Positions 44,194 to 52,379 of a stretch of 64,000 nucleotides of DNA are shown one piece after another. Numbering within the stretch: the stretch's first letter is position 1; the number at the start of each line of letters is the position of its first letter. Location: NCBI GenBank assembly GCA_047975215.1, contig JBKEDD010000112.1, forward strand, positions 5,963-69,962, read 5' to 3'. A model generated the notes under the pieces. It searched no databases. It was not told the DNA's origin and was given only the letters and a program-made list of their open reading frames with translations. Made by a program: the position numbers and the translations under genes. This DNA is from JAGRMG01 sp047975215. Lineage in GTDB: Bacteria > Pseudomonadota > Alphaproteobacteria > Rhodobacterales > Rhodobacteraceae.

Positions 44194-46131
44194 TCATCCC
44201 TTCCCCTCCAGATACCGCCGCTTGGCCTCTTCCGTGCGCCCGAAATCGCGCACCATCGCCGCGATCGCCGCCTCGTCTGACTTGTCGGCATAGCGAAACT
44301 CGGAATCCGCGTAGCGGTTGATTTCCTGAATCACCATCTCCACCGTGATCGGCACGCGCAGTTCCTCGATCATCGCCTTCTTGGTGTCGTAGTCGCGAAA
44401 CAGGAACAGATCGGGGTTTTCCATCCATTCGTCGGGCAACTCGAAATCCATCGCCCGCACCTTCACGGCGTCGGTGATGTTCTTGATCGCGCGCCCGGTG
44501 AAGCGTTCGTCGGCCTCCTGAATGCCCTTCAGATAGGTGCCCAGCCTGGCGATGGTATCCAGTTCGCCGACCTGCTCGCGGACCCGGTCGAACACACGAC
44601 CGAGCGCCTCTTCATGGGGCCGTGCGTGGCTGGCAAAGCTCTCCGCGACGGCGCGCCTGATCTCCTGGGCGGCATAGAGTTCATGTTCGCCCAGCGGAAT
44701 CGAATGGTTCTTGCCCAGCAACAGCGCCAGGATGTCGATATAGTCCTCCCGCGTTTGCGGCCCGTCGACCAGAAACCGCGCACCGGCACGCTGGCGCAGC
44801 GCGTCGTCCACGTTCTCGGGATAGTTACTGAACATGCCGAAGGTGCAGTTGCCGCGCACCACGGTATTGGCGCCGGCAAAGCTCTCCATCAGGACAGCGG
44901 TGATTTCAAGCTGCCCCGATGAGGACTGCCGGTCGCCGCGCTTGCCCGCCAGCGTGTCGATATCGTCTATGGTGCCGAATCCGATCACGCCGGGGTCGAG
45001 AATGTTGTCGACGAACGCCTTGGCGTTCTGGCCCGACTTGCCCTGGTAGCTGTCGATGTTGTCCGTGCTGAGATTTTGATAGCGGAACGGATACCCGGCA
45101 ATCTGGCAATAGTCGTTGATCATCCCCGCCATCATCTGGATGAGCGTCGTCTTGCCGGTGCCGGGCCGGCCATCGCCCATGAAGGTGAAGATGAAACCGC
45201 CCAGTTCGGCGAACGGATTGAGGCGGCGGTCGAAATCATAGGCCATCAGCATCTTTGCCAGACGCATCGCCTGGTACTTGGCGATGTGGTTGCCCACGAC
45301 CTCGTGCGGCTTCTTGAACGTCATCGCCAGCGTTCCCGACCTGGCCCGCGATGCCGGCGTAAAGCCACGCAGCGTCAGGTCGTCGGCCTCTACTCGCCAT
45401 GCGGCATTGACGAACCCGGCCAGATGCGGCGCCGATTGCGCGCGCAGCGCCACCTTCTGCATCAGTTGTTCGGCATAGGCACCGGCGGTCGCCACCAGCC
45501 GCGCATCGTCGCTGGCAAGGCGCGCCAGGTGCTGATCCAGTTCCCACAGACAGCCATGCAGCGCCAGCATGCCGTTGTCGGTCAGTACCTCCTCGACCTC
45601 CCCGACCTCGACCTGGATCTCGCCCAGATGCGACGACAACAGCCAGGCCAGGGCATTGCCGAACACATGCGCCGAGATCAGCGCCTCGGCGGCCAGCAGC
45701 TCGGAAAACACGGCGCGCCGTTCCGCCGGCAGATCGCCGCCCAGGTTGGCGCGTTTCAGATCGGCCAGCGCGGTCTGCTCGGCGAAGGTCTCGGCCATGG
45801 CCAGCGCGATCGCCAGGGCGCGGCGCAGCGCGTGCATCACCGCCGCCTGCGCCGGCGACACCAGCGGATCGTCGCCATCGGCGGCCCGTATCCGCTCGAT
45901 CAGGTGCACACCCTCGGGCCGCGCCGTGCGCCGCGTCGTCAGCCCCGGCGTGGTCGGCCGGAACCGGCGGCGCGCCGCTATCCCGGGCGAGCGTTCCTCA
46001 CTCGCCGGCGGCACCGCGCCCCGCGCGATGCGCGGAGAATGGTCGAACCCGTCCAGCATCCCCTGCGCTGCGGGGTAATGCTTGACGATATCCGCCTCGC
46101 GCAGTTCCATCTGGTCGCTTGTCAGGCTCAT
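44194..46131 (-). CDS. AAA+ ATPase, central component of an uncharacterised operon
   Basis: A 645-residue protein. Residues 1-about 300 are helical, with no known domain. The AAA+ module spans about 305-560: Walker A GRPGTGKT (321-328), Walker B GFGTIDDID (384-392, with Asp-Asp instead of Asp-Glu), sensor-1 MFSNYPENVDD, and an arginine-finger-like RQRAGARF (446-453). The arrangement resembles classical AAA proteins (Cdc48/FtsH-like) but lacks a protease domain. The start MSLTSDQME follows the 373-residue gene after 69 nt. Genes for a coiled-coil protein and small membrane proteins flank it, suggesting a membrane-linked remodelling machine. Confidence 0.85.
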   Translation of the reverse strand: MSLTSDQMELREADIVKHYPAAQGMLDGFDHSPRIARGAVPPASEERSPGIAARRRFRPTTPGLTTRRTARPEGVHLIERIRAADGDDPLVSPAQAAVMHALRRALAIALAMAETFAEQTALADLKRANLGGDLPAERRAVFSELLAAEALISAHVFGNALAWLLSSHLGEIQVEVGEVEEVLTDNGMLALHGCLWELDQHLARLASDDARLVATAGAYAEQLMQKVALRAQSAPHLAGFVNAAWRVEADDLTLRGFTPASRARSGTLAMTFKKPHEVVGNHIAKYQAMRLAKMLMAYDFDRRLNPFAELGGFIFTFMGDGRPGTGKTTLIQMMAGMINDYCQIAGYPFRYQNLSTDNIDSYQGKSGQNAKAFVDNILDPGVIGFGTIDDIDTLAGKRGDRQSSSGQLEITAVLMESFAGANTVVRGNCTFGMFSNYPENVDDALRQRAGARFLVDGPQTREDYIDILALLLGKNHSIPLGEHELYAAQEIRRAVAESFASHARPHEEALGRVFDRVREQVGELDTIARLGTYLKGIQEADERFTGRAIKNITDAVKVRAMDFELPDEWMENPDLFLFRDYDTKKAMIEELRVPITVEMVIQEINRYADSEFRYADKSDEAAIAAMVRDFGRTEEAKRRYLEGKG

Positions 46132-46200
46132 TTCTTGCCTTTCCAGTCCTTCTTCTGGCCCCAAATATCCCCGCCGGAGGCATGGCCCGGCACGGGCCAT

Positions 46201-47322
46201 TCAGTACCGCAACACCTGCCCCGCCGGGCTGACCACGAACTTGCGCACGTCGGCGAACCCCGGCGGGTTCTTTTCCGCCAGCACCTGAAACGGGCGCTGC
46301 GGCAGAATGATCGAGCGCGCGGTGCGCGTGGCGCCGGTATCGGCGCCGCGCCCGCCGAAAGGGTCGAGCGTGAAGACCTCGCGCTCCACGGTCCCGAACC
46401 AGCCTGCGCGCTCCCGTGTGACCCGTTCGCTTTCGAGATCTTCCGATGTCCAGGCCAGCGCCCAGTCCTGTCCCTCGGCCGCGCCCGCCTCCTTCAGCAC
46501 CTCGCGCAGCGGCCCGGACTGTTCGGTATAGGCATGGCTGTACATCGGCCCGACATGGAACCGGCGCAGGCGCTTGGGGTGCAGGTCTGCGAAATCGCCA
46601 TCGAATCCGCGCGCGATGGTGACCGGTTTCAGCCCGCCCAGGCTTTGCCCCATCAGATGCGCCTGCACCTCCGGCCAACGGCGCTGGTCCTTGGGCAGGG
46701 CGGTACGCCCGTCATCCTCGACCTCCATGAGATAGATCACCGGCAGGTTCAGCTGGCTGTCGTAAACCGCCCAATGCACCAGGAACCGGCGGCGGTCATC
46801 GCCGACATTGCCCAGCCACCGGCACTCGGGGTGGTTTTGCACCCAGAACAGGTCGCCACGCATCAGCTCGCCAAAGTACAGCCGCTGCGACAGTGCGAAT
46901 TGCAGCCTGGACGGCACCTCGCGCTCGGCGATGATGGTGCGCACCATGTCGTCCTTCAGCCGCTCCTCACCGGGCATGCCGGACAGATGCGCCGCCGCCT
47001 GCTGGGCGTCGTTGGCCATGGTCATCAGCTCTGCGGCAACCGGAAAGCCGCTGTCGCGCTTGTCCATCGACAGAACACCGAAGGATCGCCCGCTATCGCG
47101 CCCTGCCATCAGGTATTTCATGCTCAACGCACGAAAGCTGTGGCTGATCGCCAGCAGATAGCGGGTCAGAACCCTGACTTCCTCGCGGCTCAGCACCCCT
47201 TCCGCCTGCATCACGCCGGCCACCCGCATCAGGTGGCCGGTGATCGCCTCGAACTTGCGGAAGTACCGGCGGCTCGCGAAGGTATCGCTCAGCCCGACAT
47301 GGTCATGGTCGGCCTCAAGCAT
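46201..47322 (-). CDS. Conserved hypothetical protein, 373 residues, AAA+ module component
   Basis: A 373-residue protein that I do not recognise. The N-terminal 150 residues look helical (SREEVRVLTRYLLAISHSFR). The middle has beta-like segments, QLNLPVIYLMEVEDDGRTAL, and the C-terminus has RSIILPQRPFQVLAEKNPPG. No membrane segment is present. The ATG overlaps the last 8 nt of the upstream small membrane gene (ATGCTTGA), indicating translational coupling. A longer in-frame start would overlap that gene further and was rejected. Confidence 0.7.
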   Translation of the reverse strand: MLEADHDHVGLSDTFASRRYFRKFEAITGHLMRVAGVMQAEGVLSREEVRVLTRYLLAISHSFRALSMKYLMAGRDSGRSFGVLSMDKRDSGFPVAAELMTMANDAQQAAAHLSGMPGEERLKDDMVRTIIAEREVPSRLQFALSQRLYFGELMRGDLFWVQNHPECRWLGNVGDDRRRFLVHWAVYDSQLNLPVIYLMEVEDDGRTALPKDQRRWPEVQAHLMGQSLGGLKPVTIARGFDGDFADLHPKRLRRFHVGPMYSHAYTEQSGPLREVLKEAGAAEGQDWALAWTSEDLESERVTRERAGWFGTVEREVFTLDPFGGRGADTGATRTARSIILPQRPFQVLAEKNPPGFADVRKFVVSPAGQVLRY

Positions 47323-47512
47323 CGCCGCGGCCACCTGGCGACCACAGCCGCAGCGCCGCACCGGCCTGGACGCCAACCGCCGCCCCGGCCAGGATCAGCG
47401 GCGATATCGCGGTCAAGGCGGCCAGAACGGCCACGACCACCGCCACGACGGCGGAATCGAGCCACCACTCGGGCCAGGTCCTGGCCGGGTTGAGGAAGGG
47501 AATGCGCTGCAC
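47315..47512 (-). CDS. Small membrane protein, 65 residues, GTG start
   Basis: A 65-residue protein. A tryptophan-rich N-terminus (RTWPEWWLDS) precedes a long hydrophobic stretch (about 18-58, AVVAVVVAVLAALTAISPLI onward), enough for one long or two short membrane helices. The GTG start lies 1 nt after the coiled-coil gene's stop, and the stop overlaps the next gene by 8 nt. This tight packing supports its reality. It could anchor the coiled-coil or AAA+ protein to the membrane. Confidence 0.6.
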   Translation of the reverse strand: MQRIPFLNPARTWPEWWLDSAVVAVVVAVLAALTAISPLILAGAAVGVQAGAALRLWSPGGRGDA

Positions 47513-47513
47513 T

Positions 47514-48590
47514 TCAGCCCCCGTAGAGGTTCTTGTCGTGTTTCTCGACGATCGCCGCAAATCTGCGCGCGAACCTTTCATCGGCCCTGGCCTTGGCCTC
47601 GAGCACGTCGCGGGCAAAGACCATATGGCCCTCATGCGCTTCAAGCATGTCCGCCATCTTCTGGTTGGTAGCCGATCCGATCGCCGCCATCGCGGTCTGC
47701 GCCTCCTGATCGGTCTTGACTCCGATCTCGTTGATGCGGTGCGCCACGTCCTGCTGCTGCGCGGTCTTCAGCGATTTCGAGAGCGCGTCGTACAGCACCA
47801 CCCGCTGTTTCGTGTCGGTCTGCAACTTGTTGATCAGCACCATCTGCGTCGCGGCCTGGTTTTGCAGCGAATCGACCCAGGTCTTGCCCTTCTCGATATA
47901 GCGTTCGAGCGTCTGCGACTTGGCCAGCTTGACCTGTTCGTCGCGCACCATCTCGTTATAGCGTGCATTCAGCCCGGCCAGTTCGGTTTCCAGCTTGGTG
48001 CGCGCGGCGGCGTCCTGCTCGACTCCGATCCGGTTTTCCAGTTCGATGATCTTCGGATCCATCGCCAGGATATCGGCCCGCACGCCCTCCAGCGCGCCCA
48101 CCGTCGCCTCGCGTTCGTCGAGCGTCCCGGCAAGATTGGTCTCGACCTTGGTCTTCTGGTCCTCCAGCATGGCCAGCTGGCCTTCGAGCAGTTGCACGAT
48201 CACATCCGACTTGGCGATCAGATCCTGCAACTTGTCGTCGATATTGGCCGTCCGCATGCGTTCCTGGCGCATCGTGTCCGCCTTGGCCCTGGAGAACATG
48301 CCAACAAAGCTCTCCCAGCCGGTTCTTGAGCGCATCTCGTCGAAATCCCGCGAAAAGGCAGCGGTGACATCGTCCAGCCCCATGATCAGTTCGGCGATAT
48401 TGGCGTTCATCACGTCCGTATGGGCATGCACATCCTCCAGCGTGGCGTTCTCGATGTCGATATCGGCGTCTTCACCCGCCTCGATCCTGGCGCGCGCCGC
48501 CTCGATCCGCGCGGTCATCGCCGCGATCCCGGTCTGGTTTTTTTCCACCTGCGCCTGCGACTCGCGTACCAAGGTTTCAAGATCGGCCAT
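47514..48590 (-). CDS. Coiled-coil protein, possibly TelA-like, first gene of the AAA+ module
   Basis: A 358-residue protein, almost entirely helical with long heptad regions (about 110-300: LQDLIAKSDVIVQLLEGQLA, LEGVRADILAMDPKIIELEN). It has no signal peptide, membrane segment or enzyme motif. The overall layout weakly resembles TelA/toxic-anion-resistance or PspA-type helical proteins, but I cannot assign it firmly. It is the first gene of the operon; a 220-bp region upstream presumably holds the promoter. The start MADLETLV was chosen because upstream codons lie in that region. Confidence 0.7.
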   Translation of the reverse strand: MADLETLVRESQAQVEKNQTGIAAMTARIEAARARIEAGEDADIDIENATLEDVHAHTDVMNANIAELIMGLDDVTAAFSRDFDEMRSRTGWESFVGMFSRAKADTMRQERMRTANIDDKLQDLIAKSDVIVQLLEGQLAMLEDQKTKVETNLAGTLDEREATVGALEGVRADILAMDPKIIELENRIGVEQDAAARTKLETELAGLNARYNEMVRDEQVKLAKSQTLERYIEKGKTWVDSLQNQAATQMVLINKLQTDTKQRVVLYDALSKSLKTAQQQDVAHRINEIGVKTDQEAQTAMAAIGSATNQKMADMLEAHEGHMVFARDVLEAKARADERFARRFAAIVEKHDKNLYGG

Positions 48591-48810
48591 GCAATGCTCC
48601 CGTTCATTCGGCTTTGTCTGCAATATGGGGCATGTTAACCGGCGTTACATCATCCCCGCGAAGAATTTTCACGCAGTTTCGCAAATGCGCAACCGCATGG
48701 GAAGTGCCGCATCGGTCGGGATGCGAGAAATGCGGCGGCCGCACCGGGGCTGTTGCCGAGGCCGGACAATTCGGCGACAAGATGGTGAACCCGGCAACCG
48801 GAGCCCCGCC

Positions 48811-49149
48811 ATGCCCCATTTCATGCCCGTCGCCCCCACCGGCACTCCCCAAACCGAGCGCCCCGCCGCCGATCGCGTGATCGCGGGCGATCCGGTATTC
48901 ACCACCTGGAACCTTGAGGATCGCGACGGCATCTGCTGCGGCGTCTGGGAATCGACGCCGGGCAAGATCCGGATCGTCTACGAGGAATGGGAATACTGCC
49001 GCATCCTGGCCGGCCGTTCGATCATTACCGAAGATGGCGGCACGCCCCGCGAAGTCGGCCCCGGCGACAGTTTCATGCTGCGCCCGGGCTTCTCGGGAAC
49101 ATGGGAAGTGATCGAGACGACGCGCAAGGATTACGTGATACGGCTCTGA
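48811..49149 (+). CDS. Cupin domain protein (DUF861-like)
   Basis: A 112-residue single-domain cupin of the ureidoglycine-aminohydrolase-like (DUF861) group: TTWNLEDRDGICCGVWESTP, EWEYCRILAGRSIITEDGG and VGPGDSFMLRPGFSGTWEVI. The first cupin motif lacks the usual His-x-His, reading EEWEYCRIL, as is common in DUF861. It may bind or modify a small metabolite; the substrate is unknown. It faces the creatinase gene, with a strong hairpin between them. Confidence 0.8.
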   Translation: MPHFMPVAPTGTPQTERPAADRVIAGDPVFTTWNLEDRDGICCGVWESTPGKIRIVYEEWEYCRILAGRSIITEDGGTPREVGPGDSFMLRPGFSGTWEVIETTRKDYVIRL

Positions 49150-49179
49150 TTTTCCGTTGACCACTCTTGCCGCGATCTT

Positions 49180-49209
49180 CAGGGGGCGGGGGCGGCGCCC
49201 CGCCCCCTG
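49180..49209. terminator. Bidirectional terminator hairpin between cupin and creatinase genes
   Basis: CAGGGGGCGGGG and CCCCGCCCCCTG form a perfect 12-bp stem with a 6-nt loop, 30 nt from each convergent stop codon. No T-tract is present, but the symmetrical position supports termination of both genes. Confidence 0.6.
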
Positions 49210-49238
49210 CCGGATCGCCGGGGGCGATTCCCGACCGG

Positions 49239-50459
49239 TCAGCCGACCACGTTGAACTCTGGCCCGTAGGGATAGCCGGTAATGTTCTCGTTGCCGTCTT
49301 CGGTGATGATCAGAATGTCGTGCTCGCGATAGCCGCCCGCGCCCGGCTGACCTTCGGGTATGGTCAGCATCGGCTCCATCGAGATCACCATCCCCGGTTC
49401 CAGCACCGTGTCGATATCCTCGCGCAACTCCAGCCCGGCCTCGCGGCCATAGTAGTGCGACAGAACCCCGAAGGAATGACCATAGCCGAAAGTGCGGTAT
49501 TGCAGCAGGTCGCGCTCGGCCAGAAAGTCGTTGATCTTGCGGGTGACATCCGCGCAGGAAACGCCGGGCCGCAACAGCGACATGCCGTATTCATGCGCCG
49601 CGACGTTGGCCTCCCAGAGCTTGAGGCTGGCGGGATCGACCTCGGCCACGAACATGGTGCGTTCCAGCGCCGTGTAATAGGCCGAGATCATCGGGAAGGC
49701 GTTCAGGCTGAGGATATCTCCACGCTCGAGCCTGCGCGCCGTTACCGGGTTGTGCGCCCCGTCGGTGTTGATACCAGACTGAAACCAGACCCAGGTATCA
49801 CGGTATTCGGCGTCGGGGAACCGACTGGCGATTTCCAGTTCCATGGCATCGCGCCCGGCCATGGCCACGTCGATCTCGCGCGTACCGGCCTTCACCGCGT
49901 CACGGATCGCATAGCCGCCGATATCGGCAACCTGCGCGCCGTGCCGGATCAGCGTGATCTCGGCGGGCGATTTGTGCATCCGCTGGTACATGGTGGCGGG
50001 CGCCAGATCGACCAGCCTTGCCGGCACCAGGAAATGCTCAAGCTTGTCTCGCTGCATGAGCGTCAGGTGATCGCCCTCGTAACCGACAACCCTGCCCGAG
50101 CCCGACACCGAGGCCACCGCGCGCCAGAAATTGTCGCGCTGCCAGTCGGTATAGGTGATGTTGTCGCAGAAACCGCGCCGCCAGGGCTGGCCCGCGTCGA
50201 TCCCGGCTGAAACCGTCACGGCCTCGGTCTCGGTCACGACCAGACCGTAGGGGCGCCCGAAGGAACAGTAGAGAAACCCCGAGTAGTAGGCGATGTTATG
50301 CATCGAGGTGAAGACGGCGGCCTGCGCGCCGGCCTCGGCCATGCGGGCGCGCAACCCGGCGATACGGGCCTCATATTCGGAGATCTCGAAAGCCAGCGTC
50401 GCCTTCTCGCCATTGTGAAAGCGGTACATTTTCGGACGCGACGAAACCTGGGCGGTCAT
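49239..50459 (-). CDS. Creatinase (creatine amidinohydrolase)
   Basis: A 406-residue pita-bread-fold hydrolase, closely matching known Pseudomonas creatinases throughout. It hydrolyses creatine to sarcosine and urea. Diagnostic segments are HNIAYYSGFLYCSFGRPYGL, FQSGINTDGAHNPVT (catalytic histidine H236), TFGYGHSFGVLSHYYGREAG and SMEPMLTIPEGQPGAGGY. Metal ligands of aminopeptidase P relatives are replaced, as expected for creatinase. GGAGGG precedes the ATG. It is divergent from an aldehyde dehydrogenase. No sarcosine oxidase or urease is in the window. Confidence 0.93.
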   Translation of the reverse strand: MTAQVSSRPKMYRFHNGEKATLAFEISEYEARIAGLRARMAEAGAQAAVFTSMHNIAYYSGFLYCSFGRPYGLVVTETEAVTVSAGIDAGQPWRRGFCDNITYTDWQRDNFWRAVASVSGSGRVVGYEGDHLTLMQRDKLEHFLVPARLVDLAPATMYQRMHKSPAEITLIRHGAQVADIGGYAIRDAVKAGTREIDVAMAGRDAMELEIASRFPDAEYRDTWVWFQSGINTDGAHNPVTARRLERGDILSLNAFPMISAYYTALERTMFVAEVDPASLKLWEANVAAHEYGMSLLRPGVSCADVTRKINDFLAERDLLQYRTFGYGHSFGVLSHYYGREAGLELREDIDTVLEPGMVISMEPMLTIPEGQPGAGGYREHDILIITEDGNENITGYPYGPEFNVVG

Positions 50460-50784
50460 GATACGACCCTCCTTTGCAGAAAGGTCCCGGCGTTCAGGAC
50501 GAGAAAGGGGCGCATGCCAGAGGGCATTGGGCGACGCCATCGCCAGAGGCCCGATGCGTCCTATCGCCCGGAATGGCGAGTCGCGCAAGATCTTTCGCGC
50601 GCGGGGCGCGCCGCCCGACAGGTCATGAACGACGACGGGACCGGAGCCTCCGGCGGGAGTTTTGTTGGCAAGATGAAGGCCGGGGCGGTTGCAAGGCCCG
50701 TGCGGCGGCACCGCTCGCTATGGACAATGCCCGCCACAATCGTTTTGCTGCGCGCGAACCCAGGCAGCCCGGAGGACAAGCCCC
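50460..50784. promoter_or_regulatory. Divergent promoter region between creatinase and gabD
   Basis: A 325-bp gene-free stretch, GC-rich, with no small gene that I would support. It must carry promoters for both divergent genes. I see no convincing sigma-70 boxes or operator palindrome. The gabD Shine-Dalgarno GGAGG is at 50771-50775 and the creatinase one at 50471-50466. Confidence 0.45.
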
Positions 50785-52260
50785 ATGCTGGACGACACGA
50801 CAGATCTGAAATCGCTTCTCATGGATCCCGGCCTTCTCGAAACCCGCGCCTATGTCGGAGGCCAATGGGTCGAGGGCGACAACGGCACGTTCGACGTGAC
50901 GAACCCGGCGCGCGGCGACGTGATCGCGCAGGTGGCGGATCTGAGCCGGGCACAAGTGGCCGACGCCATCGCCCAGGCCGAAGCGGCCCAGAAGGAATGG
51001 GCGGCCCTGACCGGCAAGGAACGCGCCGGGATCCTGCGCAAGTGGTACGACCTGATGATGGAGAACGCCGACGACCTGGCCACCATCCTTACCGCCGAGC
51101 AGGGCAAGCCCCGTGCCGAGGCCAAGGGCGAGATCGCCTATGGCGCCTCCTTCGTCGAGTTCTTCGGCGAGGAGGCCAAGCGGGTCTATGGCGACATCAT
51201 CCCCGGCCACCAGCGCGACAAGCGCATCCTGGTGATGAAACAGCCCATCGGCGTCGCCGCCTCGATCACGCCTTGGAACTTTCCCAACGCCATGATCACC
51301 CGAAAAGCCGCCCCGGCGCTGGCGGTGGGCTGCTCCTTCGTGGCGCGCCCGGCCAGGGAAACCCCGCTGTCGGCCATCGTGCTGGGCGTGCTGGCCGAAC
51401 GTGCCGGCATTCCGGCCGGCGTCTTCAACGTCGTTGCCTCGTCGCGCGCCTCGGAGACCGGCAAGGAATTCTGCGAGAACCCCGCGGTGCGCAAGATCAC
51501 CTTCACCGGCTCGACCGAGGTCGGCCGCGTGCTGCTGCGCCAGGCCGCCGATCAGGTCAAGAAATGCAGCATGGAACTGGGCGGCAACGCGCCCTTCATC
51601 GTGTTCGACGATGCCGATCTGGATGCCGCCGTCGAAGGCGCGATGATGAGCAAGTTCCGCAACAACGGCCAGACCTGCGTTTGCGCCAACCGCATCTACG
51701 TGCAGGCCGGGGTCTATGATGCCTTTGCCGAGAAGCTTGCGGCGGCGGTGGAAAAGCTCAACGTCGGCGACGGGCTGAACGAGGGCGTCACCACCGGCCC
51801 GCTGATCAACCAGGACGCGGTGGACAAGGTGCTTGAACACCTGGGCGACGTGACCGACAAGGGCGGCGCGATCCTGACCGGCGGGCACAGGCACGCGCTT
51901 GGCGGCGGCTTTTTCCAGCCGACCGTCGTAACCGGCGTCACCCAGGACATGAAGGTCGCGAAGGAAGAAACCTTCGGCCCGCTGGCGCCGCTGTTCCGCT
52001 TCGAGGATGTGGACGAGGTCATCGCCATGGCCAACGATACCATCTTCGGGCTGGCCGCCTATTTCTATGCCCGCGATCTTTCGCGCGTCTACAAGGTGGC
52101 CGAGGCGCTGGAATACGGCATCGTGGGCGTCAACACCGGCATCATCTCGACCGAGCTTGGCCCGTTCGGCGGCGTCAAGCAGTCGGGCCTTGGCCGTGAG
52201 GGAAGCCACTACGGCATCGATGACTATCTCGAGATGAAGTACGTCTGCATGTCGGTCTGA
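50785..52260 (+). CDS. gabD: NAD(P)-dependent aldehyde dehydrogenase, succinate-semialdehyde dehydrogenase type
   Basis: A 491-residue aldehyde dehydrogenase. The general base is E264 in MELGGNAPF and the nucleophile C298 in NNGQTCVCANR. Overall similarity is to GabD, which oxidises succinate semialdehyde to succinate, but related glutarate-semialdehyde dehydrogenases cannot be excluded. The usual lysine of the cofactor motif (KPAxxTP) is replaced: VARPARETPLSA. The ATG has GGAGG 9 nt upstream. A strong intrinsic terminator follows. Confidence 0.88.
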   Translation: MLDDTTDLKSLLMDPGLLETRAYVGGQWVEGDNGTFDVTNPARGDVIAQVADLSRAQVADAIAQAEAAQKEWAALTGKERAGILRKWYDLMMENADDLATILTAEQGKPRAEAKGEIAYGASFVEFFGEEAKRVYGDIIPGHQRDKRILVMKQPIGVAASITPWNFPNAMITRKAAPALAVGCSFVARPARETPLSAIVLGVLAERAGIPAGVFNVVASSRASETGKEFCENPAVRKITFTGSTEVGRVLLRQAADQVKKCSMELGGNAPFIVFDDADLDAAVEGAMMSKFRNNGQTCVCANRIYVQAGVYDAFAEKLAAAVEKLNVGDGLNEGVTTGPLINQDAVDKVLEHLGDVTDKGGAILTGGHRHALGGGFFQPTVVTGVTQDMKVAKEETFGPLAPLFRFEDVDEVIAMANDTIFGLAAYFYARDLSRVYKVAEALEYGIVGVNTGIISTELGPFGGVKQSGLGREGSHYGIDDYLEMKYVCMSV

Positions 52261-52286
52261 GTGCGGCGCATTCCGAAACGACCCCG

Positions 52287-52315
52287 CGGCCCGGTTTCGA
52301 CCGGGCCGTTTTTTT
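52287..52315 (+). terminator. Rho-independent terminator after gabD
   Basis: CGGCCCGGT and ACCGGGCCG form a 9-bp stem with a TTCG tetraloop, followed immediately by seven T residues. It lies 27 nt after the gabD stop and is the clearest intrinsic terminator in the window. Confidence 0.92.
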
Positions 52316-52379
52316 GACAAATGGCCGGTCGGGGGATTTTCCGCTATCATGATCCCTGTTCGTTTGATTGGAGGTTGAC

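Noticed and set aside
45076..47493. 805-codon open frame on the plus strand
   Set aside because: Antisense to the AAA+ and 373-residue genes; composition is that of a GC-rich shadow and it has no recognisable domain.
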